Shown one piece after another: positions 16,498-24,568 of a stretch of 37,214 nucleotides of DNA. The DNA is from Bacteroidia bacterium (GTDB lineage Bacteria; Bacteroidota; Bacteroidia; NS11-12g; UBA9320). Under the pieces are notes generated by a model that saw nothing but the letters and a program-made list of their open reading frames with translations, was not told where the DNA came from and did not search any database. The DNA lies in NCBI GenBank assembly GCA_017857855.1, contig JAFMCI010000018.1, forward strand, positions 1 through 37,214, in the 5' to 3' direction. The number at the start of each line of letters is the position of its first letter. The first letter of the stretch is position 1. A program made the translations under genes and the position numbers.

Positions 16498-18261
16498 TTG
16501 GCAGGAATTATACATTTATTACCCGAAGGAACCGCAAATCAAATAGCTGCAGGAGAAGTAGTGCAACGCCCTGCCTCGGTGGTAAAAGAATTAGTAGAAA
16601 ATGCTGTTGATGCGGGAGCCACAACTATTAAACTTTTTATTAAAAATGGCGGCTGTACCCATATTCAAGTAGATGATAATGGTACTGGGATGAATGCCTT
16701 TGACGCAAGGATGTGCTGGGAAAGGCATGCCACATCAAAAATAACCAAGGCTGAAGATCTCTATAACCTCCACACCCTTGGTTTTAGAGGTGAGGCTCTC
16801 GCAAGTATTGCTTCTGTCAGCGAAGTAGAAATGCGAACCAAAAACGAAAGCGAATCGGTGGGAACACGCATAGTTATAAATGCTGGTAAACTGGAGATAC
16901 AGGAAAACGTAGCAACCACGCAAGGGACATCTATTGCCGTTAAAAATCTCTTCTACAACATTCCTGCACGCAAAAACTTTTTAAAAAGTATAACGGTAGA
17001 AACCAAGCATATTTTTGAAGAATTTCAAAGAATTGCCTTGGCTTATCCAGCCGTAAGCTTTGAATTTACCAATCAAGATAAAATCCTATCTAAACTCCGA
17101 GGAGGGACACTAAAGAATCGAATCGCTGATCTTTTTAATGTTCAGGAATCGGAACTGATTGAGGCAAACGAACAAACTGAAATTGTGAGTTTTACCGGTT
17201 ATATGGGGTCACCCAAATTAGCCAAACGTACTAGAGGTATGCAATACCTTTTTGCCAACGGAAGGTATATTAAAGACCATTATCTAAGTCATGCCATATC
17301 CAGTGCTTATGGTCGATTACTAGAGGAAGGCACTCATCCATTCTATGTATTATTCCTAGATGTAGATCCTGCCAAAATAGACGTAAACATACATCCCACT
17401 AAGCATGAAGTAAAGTTTGAAGATGGAAGACATGTATACACCTTACTCAATTCGGTGGTTAAAAAATCACTTGGTGTACATATGGTTATTCCAACCTCCA
17501 CTCAACTTTACAATGCGAACTATGAAAATCAGAATTCGCTTAAAACTACGCAACCCAATATTCGATTTAATCCATTTGAAGCCCCAAAACCTAGAATTAC
17601 CAGCAGTTGGGAACAACTAGATGAGTTACTAAGTACACCAGTGGTGCCTGTATTTCAAGCTTCTATATTTAGTCATACAGAAACTACGCTGCCACAAAAT
17701 GAAATTGATATTCAAGACCTATTTCAAGTGGATAATGCCTATATCATAGCCAAAATAGAAGGTGAATTATGCATCATAAATCAGCATCGAGCTCACGCGC
17801 AAATTTTAGTTGAACGCTATAACGATAATCAGGTGGTCGCATCTCAGCAATTACTATTTCCTCGCACACTAGAACTTAGTAAACTTGATCTTAATTTATA
17901 CTTTGAAATGCAGGATGAAATAAACACCTTGGGTTTTGATACTAGTGAATTTGGCAAAAATGCAATTATCATAAATGGATTACCAAGCGAATTAAGCAAA
18001 ACAGACGGTGCAGAGGTGATTATACAAATATTAGAAGATTTCAAAACCAATTTTCAGGAATTGAAAATTGGTAAGAAAGAAGCTTTAAGACAAGCTACCG
18101 CAAAGAACGCTGCCATTAAGGCAGGCAAAGCGCTCACCCAAGTTGAAATGAAAACCTTGATTACAGACTTAATGAATTGTAAACAATCAGCTACCAACGA
18201 ATCTGGAAATACTATCATCGTAAAATTAACAAAAACCAGTTTGGAACGTTTTTTTCAATAA
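16498..18261 (+). CDS. mutL: DNA mismatch repair protein MutL
   Basis: MutL couples mismatch recognition by MutS to strand incision and excision. The 587-residue product has a complete GHKL ATPase domain: NQIAAGEVVQRPASVVKELVENAVDAGA, DDNGTGM, HATSKI and TLGFRGEALASIASV, then the transducer domain with NIHPTKHEVKF. The C-terminal dimerisation domain is present, but the metal-site motif that often reads D-Q-H-R-A-H is NQHRAHAQILVE here, and the terminal Cys motif is NCKQSAT rather than C-x-x-P. The start is a TTG at 16498: no in-frame ATG exists between it and the stop at 16465-16467, and the resulting N-terminus MAGIIHLLP aligns with the family. The rhomboid gene begins eight bases downstream. 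Confidence 0.96.
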   Translation: MAGIIHLLPEGTANQIAAGEVVQRPASVVKELVENAVDAGATTIKLFIKNGGCTHIQVDDNGTGMNAFDARMCWERHATSKITKAEDLYNLHTLGFRGEALASIASVSEVEMRTKNESESVGTRIVINAGKLEIQENVATTQGTSIAVKNLFYNIPARKNFLKSITVETKHIFEEFQRIALAYPAVSFEFTNQDKILSKLRGGTLKNRIADLFNVQESELIEANEQTEIVSFTGYMGSPKLAKRTRGMQYLFANGRYIKDHYLSHAISSAYGRLLEEGTHPFYVLFLDVDPAKIDVNIHPTKHEVKFEDGRHVYTLLNSVVKKSLGVHMVIPTSTQLYNANYENQNSLKTTQPNIRFNPFEAPKPRITSSWEQLDELLSTPVVPVFQASIFSHTETTLPQNEIDIQDLFQVDNAYIIAKIEGELCIINQHRAHAQILVERYNDNQVVASQQLLFPRTLELSKLDLNLYFEMQDEINTLGFDTSEFGKNAIIINGLPSELSKTDGAEVIIQILEDFKTNFQELKIGKKEALRQATAKNAAIKAGKALTQVEMKTLITDLMNCKQSATNESGNTIIVKLTKTSLERFFQ

Positions 18262-18269
18262 CACAGAAA

Positions 18270-19007
18270 ATGCAGTTTAATAGTAATCAATACAATGTAC
18301 CGGAGGTAACGAAGAATATCATTATTATTAATGTTCTTTTTTTTCTAGGAAAATTTGCCGCAGAATCTCAAGGGATTAATCTTGATAACCTTTTGGCCAT
18401 GTTTTATCCTGGCTCAGCATATTTTAAACCTTGGCAAATAGTTACCCATATTTTTATGCATGGTGGACTAATGCACCTTTTATTCAATATGTTTGGGGTA
18501 TGGATGTTCGGAGCAAAACTCGAACAGATTTGGGGTCCTAAACGATTTTTGCAGTTCTACTTTTTTTCTGCTTTAGGTGCCTTCCTCTTGCATTTTGGTA
18601 TTGTTTACTTTCAAATACAAGAAGTGATCGGCTCAGTAGATCCACAAGATTTTCAAACTATGCTAAGCGAAGGAAGAGATATACTGATGAGTGGTCAAAA
18701 TTATCAAGGTAGTCTTGGTGCGCTAAATGCCAATTATAATGTTCCCGTTTTAGGTGCATCTGGTGCCCTTTTTGGTATCTTAGTAGCGTTTGCTATTTAT
18801 TGGCCAAATACAGAGTTATATTTAATGTTTATCCCAATTCCAATCAAAGCAAAGTACGCAGTCATTGGCTATGCAGCTTATGAATTATTTTCTGGAATTA
18901 GCGGATTCTCTCCTGGAATTGCACATTTTGCACATATTGGAGGGGCTCTCTTTGGCTATTTATTAGTGACGTATTGGAACAGAAATAACCGCACAACATT
19001 CTATTAA
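18270..19007 (+). CDS. Rhomboid family intramembrane serine protease
   Basis: The 245-residue protein has at least six membrane helices. The catalytic serine is in GASGALFG (about residue 163) and the catalytic histidine in AHIGGALFG (about residue 221). The oxyanion-loop histidine motif HIFMHGGLMHLLFNM near residues 68-80 is also present, so the protease should be active. Substrates are unknown. It sits between mutL (eight-base gap) and a second rhomboid gene (five-base gap), part of one likely operon. Confidence 0.93.
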   Translation: MQFNSNQYNVPEVTKNIIIINVLFFLGKFAAESQGINLDNLLAMFYPGSAYFKPWQIVTHIFMHGGLMHLLFNMFGVWMFGAKLEQIWGPKRFLQFYFFSALGAFLLHFGIVYFQIQEVIGSVDPQDFQTMLSEGRDILMSGQNYQGSLGALNANYNVPVLGASGALFGILVAFAIYWPNTELYLMFIPIPIKAKYAVIGYAAYELFSGISGFSPGIAHFAHIGGALFGYLLVTYWNRNNRTTFY

Positions 19008-19012
19008 GACAC

Positions 19013-19873
19013 ATGAATATTTGGGATAAAATAGTTTACGAATACAGCAAAGGAAACTCTGCTATACGTCAGATTATCATCGTAAATCTTGCAGCGTTTA
19101 TCTTAACTATTTTAATAGGCTTTGCTGCTCGTTTAGGAGGGTTTTCGGCAGGTTCTATTCTAGAATATTTTTACATACCCAGCAATATAGGTACGCTACT
19201 CATCCGTCCTTGGACTATTATTACCAATGTGTTTTTTCATGCTGATTTTTGGCATGTTGCGGGAAACTTAGTCTTGCTATTTTTTATCGGAAGAATTTTA
19301 GAAGACTTTCTGTCTAATCGCCAAATGTGGACTATTTTTATAAGCGGCGGAATTGTTGGAGCACTTTTATTTGTGGTTGCGTTTAACATTTTCCCGGAAT
19401 TTCACGTCGTTGTAAAAACTAAAAAATTACTTGGGGCATCAGGAGGCGTAACCGCTATTTTGGTTGCCACAGGTATGTTCTTGCCCCGTTATGTAGTAAG
19501 ACCATTCGGTTTGTTTGACGTAGAAATGCGATGGGTGGCATTATTCTTTGTTTTTAGAGATTTATATATGTTCCCAGTAAGTCAAAATACGGGAGGACTA
19601 TTTGCTCATATTGGGGGGGCATTATTTGGCGTAATTTATATCTTACATATCCAAGGGAAACTAGGATTCAATTTGCCCGATTTTAGCACATTATTTCCTG
19701 ACAAAAAGAGGACTTTTAAGCCCGATGAAGTGCACCTCCGAAAAGAAAATATAGCTAAAAAAAATAAACCAAATCAAGAAGAAATAGATGCCATATTAGA
19801 TAAAATATCTCAAAGTGGATACGACAGTCTTTCGCAGCACGAAAAAAACACGCTATTTAAAGCCAGCGAATAA
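19013..19873 (+). CDS. Second rhomboid family protease with C-terminal cytosolic tail
   Basis: The 286-residue protein has the rhomboid core with the loop HADFWHVAGNLVLLFF, catalytic Ser in GASGGVTAI (about residue 142) and catalytic His in FAHIGGALFG (about residue 198). After the last helix a charged tail of about 60 residues ends in EEIDAILDKISQSGYDSLS, a short helical motif that I recall at the end of many Bacteroidota rhomboids. The tail may bind a partner or position a substrate. It follows the first rhomboid gene by five bases and directly abuts the next gene. Confidence 0.92.
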   Translation: MNIWDKIVYEYSKGNSAIRQIIIVNLAAFILTILIGFAARLGGFSAGSILEYFYIPSNIGTLLIRPWTIITNVFFHADFWHVAGNLVLLFFIGRILEDFLSNRQMWTIFISGGIVGALLFVVAFNIFPEFHVVVKTKKLLGASGGVTAILVATGMFLPRYVVRPFGLFDVEMRWVALFFVFRDLYMFPVSQNTGGLFAHIGGALFGVIYILHIQGKLGFNLPDFSTLFPDKKRTFKPDEVHLRKENIAKKNKPNQEEIDAILDKISQSGYDSLSQHEKNTLFKASE

Positions 19874-20920
19874 GTGAGAAATGTCATCAAAAAAATAGTA
19901 GACATCCTTAACGGAATAGCCATACTTGGACTATTGATGGCGTACTTAGCTCCTTATGTTGATCCTCAAGATTTTTGGCCTATTGCTTTCTTTGGTCTAA
20001 GCTATAAATTGTGGTTTTTAGGCAATATTTTCTTATTCATATTTTGGCTAAGCTTAAAACGTATCCGATGGATTTATAATGCCGCTTTTCTTTTACTTGG
20101 AACACCATTTATAGGCAGAAATATTCAATTTAACGCGTCATCCTACCAAAGTGGCGATTTAAAAATAGCATCGTTCAACACAAACGTTCAACAGGTTTAT
20201 AACGGGGGAAACACATCCAAAGAAATAGACTCCCTGCTTAATGTAAATAAATATGATGTTGCTTTACTTATCGAATGGTTTGACAAAAAAGGTAGCATAA
20301 ATAGGAAGCATTATCCCCATCAACAATTTGTAAATCTAAATGCATTGAGCAATAGATATAATTACGGGATTCGTTTGGTGTCCAAACATAAAATTATCAA
20401 TTGGGAACGAATAAAATATGCGCACAAAACAACGAATATGGCCGCCTATTTTGATATTGAAATTAACGGTGAAATCATTCGTTTTGTGGGAACTCACCTC
20501 GAGTCTAACATGATATCCTCAAACGATTACCATACGCTAGTAAAACTTGACGTAGATGAGGCCTATAAAACCTATGCACTAAAATTCTTTAAGAGACTTA
20601 AAAGTCATATTTTACTTAGGTCTAGTCAAACAAAAACGGTATTGGAAGCTATAAAAAACAGTCCTTATCCTGTTGTCATTATGGGTGACTTGAACGATAC
20701 TCCGCAAAGTTTTACGTACGAACTACTTCAAAAAGGAAGAAAAGATGCATTCATTGAAAAAGGAAATGGATGGGGAGCGACCTATCTAAAACCCTTCCCG
20801 CTTTTGCGTATAGACTATATCTTGTACGATGAAGAACTCACCTGCACAGACTACAAACGCATCCAAGCTGCCCAATCTGATCACGCCTTAGTAGAAGCAT
20901 CTTTCCGTTGGACAAAATAA
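19874..20920 (+). CDS. Membrane-anchored endonuclease/exonuclease/phosphatase-family protein
   Basis: The 348-residue protein begins with three membrane helices (roughly residues 10-90) followed by a DNase I-like fold. Catalytic landmarks are FNTNVQ, GTHLESN, GDLNDTPQS and the C-terminal SDHALVEASF, with RIDYIL before it. The substrate could be nucleic acid or a phosphoester such as a lipid; the fold alone does not decide. The topology puts the catalytic domain next to the membrane. The start is a GTG immediately after the stop of the second rhomboid gene, so translation is likely coupled. Confidence 0.87.
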   Translation: MRNVIKKIVDILNGIAILGLLMAYLAPYVDPQDFWPIAFFGLSYKLWFLGNIFLFIFWLSLKRIRWIYNAAFLLLGTPFIGRNIQFNASSYQSGDLKIASFNTNVQQVYNGGNTSKEIDSLLNVNKYDVALLIEWFDKKGSINRKHYPHQQFVNLNALSNRYNYGIRLVSKHKIINWERIKYAHKTTNMAAYFDIEINGEIIRFVGTHLESNMISSNDYHTLVKLDVDEAYKTYALKFFKRLKSHILLRSSQTKTVLEAIKNSPYPVVIMGDLNDTPQSFTYELLQKGRKDAFIEKGNGWGATYLKPFPLLRIDYILYDEELTCTDYKRIQAAQSDHALVEASFRWTK

Positions 20921-20924
20921 CAAT

Positions 20925-21569
20925 ATGACTTTTATCTCAGACCAATTATCCCAATACTGCGAGAATCATACCTCAGATGAGTCGTCTTTGCTTGCTGAGT
21001 TGCACAGAGATACCTTTACAAACGTACTTGCTCCTAGAATGCTTTCAGGTCATCTGCAGGGAAAATTACTTAGTTTTTTCTCTAAAATGATTCAGCCAAG
21101 CGCTATTTTAGAAATAGGCACCTACACTGGATACTCTGCACTATGTCTTGCAGAAGGGCTTAAATCAAATGGGATTTTGCATACCATTGATATAAATGAA
21201 GAATTAGAAACACGCATCCGCAAGTTTCTTAACGCATCCTCTCATGCAGAAAATATCACACTGCATATAGGTAATGCATTGCAAATTATACCTACCCTAG
21301 TTGAGACATTTGAGCTGGTCTTTATGGATGCAGACAAGGAAAACTACAGTGCCTATTACGATCTAATCATCGATAAGCTTCCGCATGGAGCAATCATTAT
21401 TGCAGATAATGTACTTTGGAGTGGTAAAATATTGGACCACAAAGAGCTAGCTAAAGATAACGATACGAAGGAGTTAGATGCGTTTAACAAAAAGGTACAC
21501 GATGATCCGCGTGTAGAAAATATACTTCTACCAATAAGAGACGGTCTTATGGTAGTCCGAAAACTATAA
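20925..21569 (+). CDS. O-methyltransferase (class I SAM-dependent, caffeoyl-CoA/catechol type)
   Basis: The 214-residue product is the full-length methyltransferase fold of this family. The SAM site is EIGTYTGYSALCLAEGL (about residues 59-75), followed by HTIDIN. The metal-binding and catalytic segment is FMDADKENYSAYYD, and IIIADNVLWSGKI gives the second metal ligand pair. The natural acceptor in Bacteroidota is not established; a catechol-type small molecule is the usual guess. It starts four bases after the endonuclease-like gene and is the last gene of the mutL operon, ending 124 bases before the paa regulator. Confidence 0.9.
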   Translation: MTFISDQLSQYCENHTSDESSLLAELHRDTFTNVLAPRMLSGHLQGKLLSFFSKMIQPSAILEIGTYTGYSALCLAEGLKSNGILHTIDINEELETRIRKFLNASSHAENITLHIGNALQIIPTLVETFELVFMDADKENYSAYYDLIIDKLPHGAIIIADNVLWSGKILDHKELAKDNDTKELDAFNKKVHDDPRVENILLPIRDGLMVVRKL

Positions 21570-21634
21570 CACAAATTTTTTCCTACTTTTCTTAAATATG
21601 CTGAGCTATTTAAGGTACGCTTATTAGCAAGAAA

Positions 21635-21665
21635 TTTGCATGTATCCTTAAAAGTTATATATTTG
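21635..21665 (+). promoter_or_regulatory. Promoter of the TetR-paaABCD cluster
   Basis: TTTG at 21635-21638 and TATATTTG at 21658-21665 are separated by 19 bases, a full match to the Bacteroidota promoter. The predicted start of transcription is near 21670, inside the palindrome at 21667-21680. Confidence 0.72.
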
Positions 21666-21666
21666 C

Positions 21667-21680
21667 CTAACGAACGTTAG
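21667..21680 (+). promoter_or_regulatory. PaaR-like operator
   Basis: The site CTAACGAACGTTAG is a palindrome with perfect six-base arms around AA. It begins one base after the -7 box and covers the predicted transcription start. It fits every fixed position of CNAACGNNCGTTNG, the consensus I recall for the TetR repressor PaaR of Thermus thermophilus, whose effector is phenylacetyl-CoA. The adjacent TetR gene is the obvious binder. Confidence 0.7.
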
Positions 21681-21693
21681 TTTGTGAGTAAAA

Positions 21694-22269
21694 ATGACCG
21701 AACGCAAGAGAGAAATTTTAGCCGCTTCCCAAAACGTACTTAAAGAAAAAGGGTATGCAGCTACTTCTGTGCGTGATATTGCCAAAGCGCTATCAATGGA
21801 GCCAGCTAGTTTATATTCTCACTTTAAAAGCAAAGAAGACATTCTCAAAATTACGTGTTTTGATATGGCCGATAAACTAGAGATAGGTATTGCAGAAGTC
21901 AATGATATTTACTTTAACGCAGAAGAAAAACTTCGAACCGCTATTAATCTTCACGTAAAGGTACTCACCCAGAATCTTAATTCTGCCATGATTTTTATCC
22001 GTGATTGGCGAAACCTAACAGGCAAATCCTTAGATCAATTCATACTTAAACGTAACGCCTATGAAGCAGGGTTTAGAGAAATTGTGCAAACAGGGATCAA
22101 CGAGGGAATTTTTAATGAAACCGACAAAAAATTTGCCGCATTAACCATTTTAAGCAGCGTAAACTGGATTGTAGAGTGGTACAAAGAAGATGGATCACTT
22201 TCCTCCGAACAAATTGCCACTAAATTAAGTGATTTTATTTTAAGCGGTTTGAAAAAAGACACAGTATAA
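21694..22269 (+). CDS. paaR: TetR-family regulator of phenylacetate degradation (PaaR-like)
   Basis: The 191-residue product has a typical N-terminal TetR helix-turn-helix: KREILAASQNVLKEKGYAATSVRDIA, then SLYSHFKSKEDIL. The C-terminal half is an all-helical ligand and dimer domain with no further motif. The gene lies 42 bases upstream of paaA on the same strand, and its promoter carries an operator that fits the recalled Thermus PaaR consensus. I infer an autoregulated repressor released by phenylacetyl-CoA and co-transcribed with paaA. The symbol is by analogy; a different acyl-CoA effector is possible. Confidence 0.82.
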   Translation: MTERKREILAASQNVLKEKGYAATSVRDIAKALSMEPASLYSHFKSKEDILKITCFDMADKLEIGIAEVNDIYFNAEEKLRTAINLHVKVLTQNLNSAMIFIRDWRNLTGKSLDQFILKRNAYEAGFREIVQTGINEGIFNETDKKFAALTILSSVNWIVEWYKEDGSLSSEQIATKLSDFILSGLKKDTV

Positions 22270-22278
22270 CACAGTATA
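22259..22278 (+). repeat. Perfect tandem 10-bp direct repeat at the end of the regulator gene
   Basis: ACACAGTATA occurs twice head to tail, covering the stop codon of the TetR gene (22267-22269) and the first bases of the spacer before paaA. It may be a chance slippage product or a small regulatory element. Confidence 0.8.
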
Positions 22279-22311
22279 AATACTTTAACGATAACATATA
22301 ACACCAAAAAC

Positions 22312-23295
22312 ATGTACGGTAACGCATATATAGACCCAAACGAGAAATTCTCATCTGAAGAAGAGACCCCAGAATTATTGGCTGCTTTTCAAGCTAGAAT
22401 TGATGCAGGAGACAAAATCGAACCCCAAGATTGGATGCCTGCCATGTATCGCAAGCAACTTATTCGAATGATAGAGCAACATGCTCATTCTGAAATTATA
22501 GGTTCGCTCCCAGAAGGTACATGGATTACCCGTGCACCTGGATTCAGAAGAAAATTAGCCCTTATGGCTAAAGTACAAGATGAAGTAGGGCATGCACAAT
22601 TATTGTACTCTGCCGCCGAAACCTTGGGTAAAAGTCGTGAAGATATGATGAACGACCTTATTACCGGGAAATCAAAGTACAGCAATATCTTTAACTATCC
22701 CGCTCTTACTTGGGCAGATAGTGCTGTTATTGCTTGGTTGGTAGATGCAGGTGCGATTGTAAATCAATTAGCAAATAGTAAAGGATCTTATGGGCCTTAC
22801 TGCCGTGCACTAGAGCGTATCTGTTACGAAGAGTCTTTTCACTTGAAATACGGTCATGACAACGTTGTGCATTTAGCAACAGGAACTAAAAAACAACGAG
22901 AAATGGTACAAGCGGCTATGACACGATGGTGGACGCCTCTGATGCACTTCTTTGGTCCTAGCGACAAAGCTTCAGTACATTCAGATACATTGATGAGATG
23001 GAAGGTGAAAATGGCTAGTAATGATGCCATGCGCCAGCAGTTTATGGACATGTACATTCCTAAAATATGGGACCTTGGATTAACGCTACCTGATCCATTA
23101 CTTAAGAAAAATACAGAAACGGGACTTTGGGATTACACAGAGCCTGATTGGGAAGAGTTTAAGCGCGTTATAAATGGCGATGGGCCTTGTAATGCTGAAA
23201 GATTAGCAGTGAGACGTATGGCTGAAGAAAATGGAAGATGGGTTGCAAGAGCTATTAATAACGAAGAGGCCGAGCACGTTAGACCTTTTGCCTAA
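22312..23295 (+). CDS. paaA: Phenylacetyl-CoA epoxidase, catalytic subunit PaaA
   Basis: PaaA is the di-iron subunit of the multicomponent enzyme that epoxidises the ring of phenylacetyl-CoA. The 327-residue product is typical in length. Iron-binding motifs are visible as [19 protein letters not shown] and [12 protein letters not shown] in a four-helix-bundle arrangement. It is followed by paaB (33-base gap), paaC and paaD. No separate promoter or operator copy is seen before it, so it should be expressed from the regulator's promoter. Confidence 0.96.
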   Translation: MYGNAYIDPNEKFSSEEETPELLAAFQARIDAGDKIEPQDWMPAMYRKQLIRMIEQHAHSEIIGSLPEGTWITRAPGFRRKLALMAKVQDEVGHAQLLYSAAETLGKSREDMMNDLITGKSKYSNIFNYPALTWADSAVIAWLVDAGAIVNQLANSKGSYGPYCRALERICYEESFHLKYGHDNVVHLATGTKKQREMVQAAMTRWWTPLMHFFGPSDKASVHSDTLMRWKVKMASNDAMRQQFMDMYIPKIWDLGLTLPDPLLKKNTETGLWDYTEPDWEEFKRVINGDGPCNAERLAVRRMAEENGRWVARAINNEEAEHVRPFA

Positions 23296-23328
23296 GCATA
23301 ATTTATCATCAGCAACAGATTAACGAGT

Positions 23329-23733
23329 ATGGCATTAGAAGACAAAAAAAGAATCGAATCGTTAGATCCGCGTATAAGTAGAGCTCATCTATCGGGCGGC
23401 AATCACGAGGATATGACCGGATTACTTCATTTTCAAACCTATGAGGTATTTCATCAAAATAAACGCGGTGCACAACATAAACACGTAGGTATTGTACACG
23501 CCCCTAATTCAGATATGGCTTTATTATACGCTAAGGAGCAATACGCCAGAAGAGAGCAAACAGCCAATATTTGGGTAGCACCAAGTAGCTGCATCTCTGC
23601 AACGGAATATGCAGATGATGATATATTTACCACTACTCCCGAAAAATTATACCGTAACCCCGCTACCTATAAGGTAATGGACCGAATACAAGCTTTTAAA
23701 GAAAGAGGTATGACTCCTTCTGATGAAGTTTAA
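23329..23733 (+). CDS. paaB: Phenylacetyl-CoA epoxidase subunit PaaB
   Basis: PaaB is a small non-catalytic subunit bridging the PaaA-PaaC core. The 134-residue product contains the family core FQTYEVFHQNKRGAQHKHVG and the segment YARREQTANIWV. It is longer than the roughly 95-residue E. coli protein, with about 30 extra residues at the N-terminus and about 15 at the C-terminus. Its stop codon lies in the loop of a hairpin that precedes paaC. Confidence 0.93.
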   Translation: MALEDKKRIESLDPRISRAHLSGGNHEDMTGLLHFQTYEVFHQNKRGAQHKHVGIVHAPNSDMALLYAKEQYARREQTANIWVAPSSCISATEYADDDIFTTTPEKLYRNPATYKVMDRIQAFKERGMTPSDEV

Positions 23734-23762
23734 TTAGCTTAACTTCATTACAGAACTTTTTT
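23721..23762 (+). terminator. Hairpin with T-run between paaB and paaC (possible attenuator)
   Basis: Ten base pairs (23721-23730 with 23741-23750, one G-T pair) close a ten-base loop that starts with the paaB stop codon. Six Ts follow at 23757-23762 after a six-base spacer. This is weaker than a textbook terminator, but it could reduce read-through into paaC. A near-match to the -7 box, TATTTTTA, is at 23783-23790. Confidence 0.4.
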
Positions 23763-23808
23763 ACGTATCGCAAAACGCACTTTATTTTTACCCGATAACA
23801 AAGAATCA

Positions 23809-24567
23809 ATGAATAACATAGACGCTTTAAAAGAATTATTATATAAAATGGCTGATGACCAACTAATCATAGGTCATAGAAATAGCGAATGGAACGGCCT
23901 CGGGCCCATTTTAGAGGAAGATATTGCTTTCTCCAGTATGGCTCAAGATAAAATGGGACAGAGTGAACATTTATATAATTTATTAAATCAGTTAGGCGAA
24001 GCCGACGCAGATACCGTTGCGTTTACACGAAATGCCCCACAATTCCATTGCAGTCATTTAGTTGAGCTTCCAATTGGAGGGTACGACTTTAGTTTGATAC
24101 GTCATTTTCTATTTGATTTTGCCGAATATTTGCGTTTTGAAGCTTTAAAAACATCTGCCTACCAACCGCTGGCTCAAGTAGCTAAGAAATTTTTCGGTGA
24201 AGTAAAATACCATACCATGCACGCCAATACGTGGGTATATCAATTAGGGCACGGCAATGAAGAAAGCAACGGCAAAATGCAAGAATCTCTCAACTTTGCT
24301 TGGGATTACGCCTTAGGCATGTTCGAACCCGGTCCAGCAGAAGAAATGCTAATCAATGAAAACATATTTATCGGAGAGGAAGCTCTTCAAGCAAAATGGC
24401 TTGAGGTAGTTATACCACTGTTAGAAAAAAGTAACCTAGTTATCCCAGAAAAATCCAGTTGGGCACCAATATATGGCGGAAGAACAGGCAATCATACTGC
24501 TCACTTGCAACCGCTTCTCTCAGAAATGACCGAAGTTTATAGTATAGATCCTAGCGCTGACTGGTAA
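23809..24567 (+). CDS. paaC: Phenylacetyl-CoA epoxidase subunit PaaC
   Basis: PaaC is the structural, catalytically inactive relative of PaaA and forms the stable core with it. The 252-residue product shows the family segments GHRNSEWNGLGPILEEDIAFSSMAQDKMGQ, FLFDFAEYLRFEAL and GEVKYHTMHANTWV. It lies 75 bases after paaB, the widest gap in the cluster, and one base before paaD. Possible separate control is described with the hairpin upstream. Confidence 0.95.
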   Translation: MNNIDALKELLYKMADDQLIIGHRNSEWNGLGPILEEDIAFSSMAQDKMGQSEHLYNLLNQLGEADADTVAFTRNAPQFHCSHLVELPIGGYDFSLIRHFLFDFAEYLRFEALKTSAYQPLAQVAKKFFGEVKYHTMHANTWVYQLGHGNEESNGKMQESLNFAWDYALGMFEPGPAEEMLINENIFIGEEALQAKWLEVVIPLLEKSNLVIPEKSSWAPIYGGRTGNHTAHLQPLLSEMTEVYSIDPSADW

Positions 24568-24568
24568 A

